Shown here: in pieces, positions 58,622 through 64,000 of the stretch
Position numbering within the stretch: the first letter of the stretch is position 1
How the letters are laid out: the number at the start of each line of letters is the position of its first letter
DNA from: JBEVJC01 sp040510375
Lineage (GTDB): Bacteria > Bacteroidota > Bacteroidia > Chitinophagales > Chitinophagaceae
Length of the DNA: 64,000 nucleotides
Reading direction: 5' to 3'
Assembly (NCBI GenBank): GCA_040510375.1
Contig: JBEVJC010000008.1
Span: 186,001 to 250,000 of the forward strand
Program-made: the position numbers and the translations under genes
The notes under the pieces: generated by a model
Told to the model about the DNA's origin: nothing
The model's database searches: none
What the model saw: only the letters and a program-made list of their open reading frames with translations

Positions 58622-59866
58622 ATGGACATACAAACGATCAAGAACCGGTTTGGCATTATCGGGAATTCGCCACAATTGAATTATGCATTGCAGGTTGCTG
58701 CCCAGGTGGCCAATACGGATCTTACTGTGTTGATCAACGGGGAAAGCGGAGTGGGTAAAGAAGCATTTTCACTGATCATCCATTCGCTGTCAAACAGGAA
58801 ACACAATCCCTTTATTGCGGTGAACTGCGGAGCGATACCGGAAGGTACCATCGACTCCGAATTGTTCGGACATGAAAAAGGTTCGTTTACCGGTGCGGTG
58901 GATTCCCGCAAAGGATACTTCGAAACGGTGAATGGTGGAACGATCTTCCTGGATGAAATTGGAGAACTTCCGCTCGGCACACAGGCGCGCCTGTTGAGGG
59001 TGCTGGAAGCCGGCGAATATATCCGGGTGGGTTCAAGTAAGGTGCAGAAGACCGATGTGCGGGTAATTGCAGCTACCAACAAGGACCTCCTTCAACTGGT
59101 GCAACAAGGTAAGTTCCGGGAAGACCTCTATTACCGGCTGAGCACGGTACCGATCCGCGTTCCGTCCCTGCACGATCGTACAGAAGACATCCACATACTT
59201 TTCCGGAAATTTGCGGCCGACTTTGCAGATAAATACAAAACTGCCCCGGTACAACTGGATGAGGAAGCAAAAGCCCTGTTAATTAACTATCCCTGGCCCG
59301 GCAATGTGCGTGAATTAAAGAATATTGCGGAACAGATCTCGGTGCTTTCGGAGGACAAAAATGTTACAGCAAAACAGTTAAGTAAATTCCTCCAGCCTTA
59401 TTCCAGTAACCGTTTGCCTGCAGTGACCGGACATAATGCAGCAGCCGGTCACGATTTTGCAAATGAACGGGAGATCCTTTACAAATTATTCTTCGATATG
59501 AAGAAGGACGTAACAGAATTGAAAAGGATGTTCCTGGATATGTTGCAGAATCCGAATGGTGTAACGCAGGATCCGGCATTCATCAACGGACTGAAGGAAC
59601 TGAAAACAGCGGAAAATTTACATCCGTTATATGTTCCGGCTGCTGTGGCTCCGCCGCAGGCATTGCAACCGGTGCTAATGCATAACGATGATATCCATGA
59701 TCATGAAGAGGTGGAAGAAAGCCTTAATATTATGGACAAGGAAAAAGAACTGATTATAAAAGCGCTGAAGAAACATAAGGGCAAAAGAAAAGATGCAGCG
59801 CTGGACCTTGGAATCAGTGAACGTACCTTATACAGGAAATTAAAAGAATACGATATTGATGAATAA
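58622..59866 (+). CDS. Sigma-54-dependent transcriptional activator without receiver domain
   Basis: 414 residues. The AAA+ domain starts almost at residue 10, so there is no N-terminal sensory domain. Walker A is 'INGESGVGKEAFSL' (~40), the sigma-54 contact loop is 'ELFGHEKGSFTGAVDSRKGYFE' (GSFTGA variant of GAFTGA), Walker B is 'GGTIFLDEIGEL', and the arginine-finger and sensor region is 'PWPGNVRELKNIAEQI'. A linker (~260-360) leads to a Fis-type helix-turn-helix (ELIIKALKKHKGKRKDAALDLGISERTLYRKLKEY). It activates RpoN-dependent promoters; control must come through expression or partners. Its end overlaps lptE by 8 bases (ATGAATAA). Confidence 0.92.
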   Translation: MDIQTIKNRFGIIGNSPQLNYALQVAAQVANTDLTVLINGESGVGKEAFSLIIHSLSNRKHNPFIAVNCGAIPEGTIDSELFGHEKGSFTGAVDSRKGYFETVNGGTIFLDEIGELPLGTQARLLRVLEAGEYIRVGSSKVQKTDVRVIAATNKDLLQLVQQGKFREDLYYRLSTVPIRVPSLHDRTEDIHILFRKFAADFADKYKTAPVQLDEEAKALLINYPWPGNVRELKNIAEQISVLSEDKNVTAKQLSKFLQPYSSNRLPAVTGHNAAAGHDFANEREILYKLFFDMKKDVTELKRMFLDMLQNPNGVTQDPAFINGLKELKTAENLHPLYVPAAVAPPQALQPVLMHNDDIHDHEEVEESLNIMDKEKELIIKALKKHKGKRKDAALDLGISERTLYRKLKEYDIDE

Positions 59867-60413
59867 ATTAACTGACTTTTTCCATACCCTCAGAAGGGGG
59901 AAAAGTTTACTGGGAGTGGCTGCCATCGGCATCCTTTTGTTTCTTACCTCAGTGGGTAATTCGGGTTGCGGAGTATACCGGTTCGCTGATATTTCCATAC
60001 CTGACTCCATTAAAACTGTCAAGGTTAACTTCTTTGAGAACAGGGCTCCGTATGTAAATCCCCAATTGAGTCCGCAGCTGACTGATGCCGTACGGCAGAA
60101 GATTGTTGCCCAGACCAAACTTGGCCAGACCAATGACGACAATGCCGACTGGCTGCTCAATGGAACCATTATCAATTACTCGGTGAGCACCGCCGGTGTT
60201 TCAAATGGAGTGTCATCACAAAACAGGCTTACAGTTACGGTGCATATTGTCCGGATTGACCAGAAAGGTAACGACACAAAGGAATACGATATCAGCCGGA
60301 ACTACGATTTCGATTCCCAGCAATCTATTACCGAAGCAGAATTGGCATTGTTTCCGAGGATTATCAAAGATGTTACCGATGATATTTTTAACCGGATATT
60401 TTCGGATTGGTAG
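59859..60413 (+). CDS. lptE: LptE-like LPS-assembly lipoprotein
   Basis: 184 residues from ATG at 59859, which overlaps the stop of the activator gene; a TTG one codon earlier is ignored. A hydrophobic segment (LLGVAAIGILLFLTSVG) ends in 'NSGC', a probable lipobox with the Cys at ~37, although the -3 residue is atypical. Then 'GVYRFADISIPDSIKTVKVNFFENRAPYVNPQLSPQLTDAVRQKIVAQTKL' and 'ADWLLNGTIINYSVS' match the LptE family of Bacteroidota. It would plug and assist the LptD translocon that places lipopolysaccharide in the outer leaflet. lptD is not in the window. Confidence 0.85.
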   Translation: MNKLTDFFHTLRRGKSLLGVAAIGILLFLTSVGNSGCGVYRFADISIPDSIKTVKVNFFENRAPYVNPQLSPQLTDAVRQKIVAQTKLGQTNDDNADWLLNGTIINYSVSTAGVSNGVSSQNRLTVTVHIVRIDQKGNDTKEYDISRNYDFDSQQSITEAELALFPRIIKDVTDDIFNRIFSDW

Positions 60414-60452
60414 CAGTCTAACCATTTCATTGAACAATTAACTATTTTTTTA

Positions 60453-61661
60453 ATGCGCGTTGCCGTTACTGATTTCACACGATCAATTTTACAGAAGGAT
60501 AACCTTCAGGAGACCTCTGTGCCTGAGTTGCAGCAACTGGTGGAACGATATCCCTTCTTCGTGGCGGGTCGCCTCCTGTACCTGAAAAAACTGCAATCGG
60601 AGCAGTCGCCCCTGCTGGATCAGGAACTGCAGAAAGCAGAGATCTGGATGCCTGATACCTCCTGGCTCGCCCATCTTATTTTTGATACGGGTGATGTGGT
60701 TATTAGCGAGCATTCAACTATAACGGAAGAAGATTTATCCGGATCTGAAACAGCGGAAGATCATGAAACTTCCACTCCCCCATTGGAATCTGATAAAGCT
60801 GGTGAATCCAGTGATGACCTGCCTGATAAAGGGCGTGATGAAAATATTGATACAGACCAGCCCGACACTATAACAGCGTTGGAGAATTCGGAAACCGGGC
60901 ATTCGGACATTCAAACTGAAGAGCCTTCTTCCTCAGACCTGAAACAAAAATCATGGACCGGTGAAGAGGTAGCCTTTGACCAGCTGACGGGACTGGTAGC
61001 TGCTGTTACCGAAGAAGGAAACGAGAAAGGCAGGTTGCCTGTTTACCAGGAGTCTGAACATGATGTTTTTGACGAAATGAACCGTTATGCGGTGGAAGAG
61101 CCGGAAGAATTACCCGCTGCAGCCAATTCTGAAGAATCCCTGACAGAGATCACTGATCCGGAAACTGAACTGATACCTGGTGAACCAGAGATTATAATTG
61201 AGGAGGAAGAGGATCTGCCCCCCGAAGAATCGGGACAGGATCTTCCAACGCTCAGGATTGCCCCTTACCGGGAAGAACCGGTATCGGAAAACCAGGAACT
61301 GACCTTTGAACCTCTCCATACCGTCGATTATTTTGCATCCCAGGGCATCCAGGCCAGGGAGGAGGATAAACCGGTTGACAGGCTCAGCCAGCAATTGAAG
61401 AGTTTTACCCAATGGCTCAAGACCATGAAACGGATTCCCGCTACAGCAGCTACGGGCGGCATTCCGGAGGAAAAACAGATCGAGGAAATGGCGGAACATT
61501 CCATCAAAGGACGTGATGTGTGGACGGAAGCCATGGCTGAAGTTTGGGTTAAACAGGGAAATCCGGAGAAGGCCAGGCTGGTGTATGAAAAATTAAGTTT
61601 GCTCGATCCCGCTAAATCCGTTTATTTTGCAGCCAAAATCGAACAATTAAAGTTTTTGTGA
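60453..61661 (+). CDS. Acidic TPR-like protein of unknown function
   Basis: 402 residues in three parts. An N-terminal helical region (~1-85, 'ILQKDNLQETSVPELQQLVERYPFFVAGRLLYLKKLQSE...LAHLIF') looks like helical hairpins. A long acidic, disordered middle (~90-285) is rich in Glu, Asp, Ser and Pro. The C-terminal part (~355-402) carries a TPR-like pair: 'VWTEAMAEVWVKQGNPEKARLVYEKLSLLDPAKSVYFAAKIEQLKFL'. There is no signal peptide or membrane helix. The gene order lptE, this gene, secG is familiar in Chitinophagaceae, which suggests a conserved envelope-related role. The function is not known. Confidence 0.78.
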   Translation: MRVAVTDFTRSILQKDNLQETSVPELQQLVERYPFFVAGRLLYLKKLQSEQSPLLDQELQKAEIWMPDTSWLAHLIFDTGDVVISEHSTITEEDLSGSETAEDHETSTPPLESDKAGESSDDLPDKGRDENIDTDQPDTITALENSETGHSDIQTEEPSSSDLKQKSWTGEEVAFDQLTGLVAAVTEEGNEKGRLPVYQESEHDVFDEMNRYAVEEPEELPAAANSEESLTEITDPETELIPGEPEIIIEEEEDLPPEESGQDLPTLRIAPYREEPVSENQELTFEPLHTVDYFASQGIQAREEDKPVDRLSQQLKSFTQWLKTMKRIPATAATGGIPEEKQIEEMAEHSIKGRDVWTEAMAEVWVKQGNPEKARLVYEKLSLLDPAKSVYFAAKIEQLKFL

Positions 61662-61662
61662 A

Positions 61663-62019
61663 ATGATTATTTTATTCCTTATCCTGATCATCCTCTCTTC
61701 TGTTATTTTGGGTATGATCGTATTGGTCCAGAATCCAAAAGGCGGCGGTCTCGCCGGTAGTATTGCCGGTCTGAGTAATCAGTTCATGGGAGTGAAACAA
61801 ACTACCGATGTTCTTGAAAAAGGTACCTGGGTATTTGCAGCTATCATCGGGGTACTCTGCGTCTGTTCTGCTTTTTTCATCAGGGGCGGTTCCGTCGATT
61901 CAGGTTCCAACCCCGGCCAGAAAGTTAAAGATGCTACCTTACCAGCCCAGTCAGCCCCTGCTGCTCCTGTTAATCCCGTTCCAGGTAATACTATCAATCT
62001 TAACGATACGAACAAATAA
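61663..62019 (+). CDS. secG: Preprotein translocase subunit SecG
   Basis: 118 residues. Two helices are visible: 'IILFLILIILSSVILGMIVLVQNPKGGGLAGSI' with the diagnostic 'VLVQNPKGGGL', and 'WVFAAIIGVLCVCSAFFI'. A Pro/Ala/Asn-rich tail (~80-118) follows, common in Bacteroidota SecG. It is the small SecYEG subunit that assists SecA-driven export. The start codon lies one base after the stop of the preceding gene, so the two are probably coupled. A terminator follows 20 bp after its end. Confidence 0.95.
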   Translation: MIILFLILIILSSVILGMIVLVQNPKGGGLAGSIAGLSNQFMGVKQTTDVLEKGTWVFAAIIGVLCVCSAFFIRGGSVDSGSNPGQKVKDATLPAQSAPAAPVNPVPGNTINLNDTNK

Positions 62020-62039
62020 GATATCCCTTACTTAATTAT

Positions 62040-62070
62040 AAACCCTGTCCTTTAAATGGCAGGGTTTTTT
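62040..62070 (+). terminator. Intrinsic terminator after secG
   Basis: An 8-bp stem (AAACCCTG, 62040-62047, with CAGGGTTT, 62060-62067) closes a 12-base loop, and T-rich sequence continues to 62070. It ends the operon miaB-activator-lptE-TPR-secG. Confidence 0.9.
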
Positions 62071-62110
62071 ATTTACTTTGGTTCCCGCAAACGTTGATAA
62101 AGATCGTAAG

Positions 62111-63127
62111 ATGAATAAAAAGAAAATATTTCTTGTCCTGCTGACCCTGGTCCTCCTTGTTGGAATCTTTGTTGCCTACAAATTTTTTGGTGCAACTGTC
62201 CGCCAGCCCGCGGATAAATATCTGTACGTGCCCACAGGAACCGATTACCCCGCACTTAAAAAAATATTACTGGAGAACAAGGTTATTGGTAGTGAAACCT
62301 GGTTCGACTGGACTTCCCGTATGGTCGGGTATAAAAATGTGAAAGCCGGCCGTTATGAAATCCCGAAGGGTATGAGCCTTTTGTACCTGGTAAGAATGCT
62401 TCGAAACGGATCGCAGAAACCGGTCGACTTTATTATTACCAAACTTCGTACAAAGGAATCACTGGCGGGAAAGATCGGCAGGGCCTTCGAATGTGATTCC
62501 ACCGAAATGATCAGTTTCCTTAATAGTCCCGATTCCCTTTCCAGGTACGGACTCGATACCAATACCGTTATGGCAGCTGTGATGCCACTGACCTATACGG
62601 TCCGCTGGAATTCCGGAGCATCCGCCATCTTCCAGCATTTTTACCAGGCCTACAAAACATTCTGGAATACTACCCGAAAACAAAAGGCGACAGCACTTGG
62701 CCTCGATCCGCAGCAGGTAGTGACCCTGGCTTCGATCATCGATGAAGAGACCAATGCACCGTCCGACAAACCGCAGATCGCCAGTACCTATCTCAACCGG
62801 ATCAGTACAGGAATGCCATTGCAGGCCGATCCCACCGTGAAATTTGCATTGAAAAATTTCGCACTCACCAGGATCCGGAGCGGACATACTTCAACCATTT
62901 CGCCATACAATACCTATATCAACCGCGGACTTCCGCCCGGACCTATCTGCACCCCGCAGGAATCTACAATTGATTCGGTTCTTAATGCACCAAAAACCAA
63001 CTACCTGTACTTTGTAGCGAACAGTGATCTTAAAGCAAAGACCCATATTTTCACTACCAACTATGCCGACCATCTTCGTTATGCGCGGTTATACCAGGAA
63101 GAACTCAACAAAAGAAATATCAAATGA
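62111..63127 (+). CDS. mltG: Endolytic murein transglycosylase MltG
   Basis: 338 residues from ATG at 62111; a TTG start at 62078 would add 11 non-conserved residues. One membrane helix (KKKIFLVLLTLVLLVGIFVAYKFFG) anchors a periplasmic YceG domain. A LysM-like part ('KAGRYEIPKGMSLLYLVRMLRNGSQKPVDFIITKLRT') precedes the catalytic block 'QQVVTLASIIDEETNAPSDKPQIASTYLNRISTGMPLQADPTVKFAL', and 'PYNTYINRGLPPGPICTPQESTIDSVLNAP' closes the fold. The first acidic residue of the usual 'ASIVExET' motif is Asp here. It cuts nascent glycan chains and so helps set peptidoglycan strand length. Its stop overlaps the next ATG (ATGA). Confidence 0.94.
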   Translation: MNKKKIFLVLLTLVLLVGIFVAYKFFGATVRQPADKYLYVPTGTDYPALKKILLENKVIGSETWFDWTSRMVGYKNVKAGRYEIPKGMSLLYLVRMLRNGSQKPVDFIITKLRTKESLAGKIGRAFECDSTEMISFLNSPDSLSRYGLDTNTVMAAVMPLTYTVRWNSGASAIFQHFYQAYKTFWNTTRKQKATALGLDPQQVVTLASIIDEETNAPSDKPQIASTYLNRISTGMPLQADPTVKFALKNFALTRIRSGHTSTISPYNTYINRGLPPGPICTPQESTIDSVLNAPKTNYLYFVANSDLKAKTHIFTTNYADHLRYARLYQEELNKRNIK

Positions 63128-64000
63128 GTTTTCACTTCCTTACACAGCTGAAGAGATTGTTCCTTGTATCGGCACCGGTAAAATTTATCATCCGCCGCAG
63201 CAAACACATCCGTATTCCCGGTTTCAGGGGCATCCCCCTGTTTGATGTTACAAGGTTTTTCTTTCTCAATGCAAGTAAGGTGGGTTTTGCAGAACGCGCC
63301 TCTGCCATTGCATTTAATTTTACGATGGCAATCCCTCCTGCCATTATTTTTATGTTCACACTGGTGCCCTACCTGCCAATATCGCGACCGTTTATCAACC
63401 AGGTTTTTTCACTGATCCGTGATGTGGTACCAGGTAAGGAAAACAATGAAGGCATTATAGGATTTCTGGTGGATATTCTCGATAAACCAAGAACAGGATT
63501 ATTGTCGACCGGTTTTATACTTGCCCTCTTCTTCTCTTCCAATGCCGTAATGGGGATTATGCGTTCATTTGATAAAAATTATATCGGTTTTGTCAGGCGC
63601 CGCGGCTTTCGGCGCCGCTTCATGGCACTCAGGCTGACCTTTATCCTGTTCATCCTGTTCTTCCTTAGTATGGTTGCACTTATAGCGCAGGGAGCTGTGC
63701 TTCGCTGGCTAGGTATCACCAATACAACACTGATCATGATCATTCACAATTTCCGCTGGCTGCTGATTGTACTGATGTTCTTCCTGTCAATATCGTTCAT
63801 TTACCGCTATGCCACTTCCATGCAGAAAAGATGGCGGCTGATCAACCCGGGATCCATTTTTGCCACATTCCTGATGATCGTTTTCACTGCCGGGTTTTCT
63901 TACTACGTAAGTAATTTCTCCAACTACAACGAACTTTATGGCTCAATCAGCACCATCCTGATCCTGATGCTGCTGATCTATTTCAATTCACTGGTACTTC
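63124..64000 (+). CDS. YihY/BrkB-family membrane protein, C-terminus cut by window edge
   Basis: The frame opens with ATG at 63124, overlapping the mltG stop codon, and is still open at the right edge, giving 292 residues. The N-terminal 'IPLFDVTRFFFLNASKVGFAERASAIAFNFTMAIPPAIIFMFTLVPYLP' is the YihY/BrkB signature. Further helices include 'TGLLSTGFILALFFSSNAVMGIMRSFDKNY', 'LRLTFILFILFFLSMVALIAQGAVL', 'WLLIVLMFFLSISFIYRYA' and 'INPGSIFATFLMIVFTAGFSYYV', with a final 'ILILMLLIYFNSLVL' at the edge. It is an inner-membrane protein of unclear function, once annotated wrongly as ribonuclease BN. Confidence 0.87.
   Translation, partial: MSFHFLTQLKRLFLVSAPVKFIIRRSKHIRIPGFRGIPLFDVTRFFFLNASKVGFAERASAIAFNFTMAIPPAIIFMFTLVPYLPISRPFINQVFSLIRDVVPGKENNEGIIGFLVDILDKPRTGLLSTGFILALFFSSNAVMGIMRSFDKNYIGFVRRRGFRRRFMALRLTFILFILFFLSMVALIAQGAVLRWLGITNTTLIMIIHNFRWLLIVLMFFLSISFIYRYATSMQKRWRLINPGSIFATFLMIVFTAGFSYYVSNFSNYNELYGSISTILILMLLIYFNSLVL

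Noticed and set aside
58607..60452. Sigma-54 (-24/-12) promoters near the activator gene and in other intergenic regions
   Set aside because: No intergenic TGGCAC-N5-TTGC match was found by eye; the few TGGCAC strings seen lie within coding sequence with poor -12 halves.
1..64000. tRNA, rRNA, insertion sequences, integrase or phage genes
   Set aside because: No T-loop/CCA patterns, transposase or integrase motifs, or terminal repeats were found on either strand.

Overview
The window is a chromosomal segment of a Bacteroidota bacterium, most likely from the Chitinophagaceae/Chitinophagales. The evidence is: type IX secretion (T9SS) C-terminal sorting tails on three large secreted proteins; a short DUF4295 gene beside rpmG and rpmB; BshC (bacillithiol synthesis); promoters of the Bacteroidota form TTTG-N19-TAnnTTTG; and almost no Shine-Dalgarno sequences. 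I see no tRNA, rRNA, CRISPR array, insertion sequence or phage gene.

Layout. (1) 1-7.4 kb: the start of a secreted alpha/beta-hydrolase (runs off the left edge), then two convergent T9SS substrates, one of 'TNNGT' beta-repeats and one beta-helix plus PKD protein, sharing a bidirectional terminator. (2) 7.7-33.3 kb: a large exopolysaccharide (EPS) locus. Two membrane GT2 glycosyltransferases lie on the plus strand. The rest is on the minus strand. Read in transcription order from about 33.2 kb: a receiver-domain protein, a priming sugar transferase with a receiver-like N-terminus, a GT2, a FAD oxidoreductase, an SDR, a GT4, a SAM methyltransferase and an acyltransferase. A 2189-residue T9SS esterase/adhesin follows and ends in a strong terminator. 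The second half holds a Wzc-like co-polymerase, a second acyltransferase, a Wzx flippase, a glycosyltransferase, a 36-codon membrane peptide gene, a Wzy/O-antigen-ligase-like polymerase and a half-length TolC-like protein. No Wza/OPX outer-membrane export gene is visible. (3) 33.3-44.3 kb: housekeeping and metabolic genes (EEP-family hydrolase, bshC, sterol-desaturase-like hydroxylase, aldehyde dehydrogenase, MORN-repeat protein, rimO, FGGY gluconate kinase, ftsY). (4) 44.3-52.5 kb: DUF4295-rpmG-rpmB, an AI-2E family transporter, lpdA, pcm, a phosphohexomutase, a DUF2279 protein and a PyrR-like phosphoribosyltransferase. (5) 52.5-56.5 kb: two halves of an HdrC/HdrB-like Fe-S oxidoreductase, separated by LysE-family and ATP-grasp-like genes on the other strand. 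(6) 56.5-64 kb: a plus-strand run of conserved hypothetical, miaB, sigma-54 activator, lptE, TPR-like protein, secG, mltG and a truncated YihY/BrkB gene.

How the genes fit together. The EPS locus has the parts of a Wzx/Wzy pathway: lipid-linked priming, sequential glycosylation, O-acyl and methyl decoration, flipping, polymerisation and chain-length control. Secreted T9SS proteins are embedded in or next to it. Its unusual features are the two receiver-like domains at the head of the operon, a co-polymerase whose kinase motifs are degenerate and which lacks a tyrosine tail, the absence of OPX, and a half-TolC plus a tiny membrane peptide at the distal end. A palindrome abuts the putative promoter of the whole operon. 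In the right-hand third, several genes have their -7 box only 4-11 bases upstream of the start codon, which suggests leaderless or nearly leaderless mRNAs.
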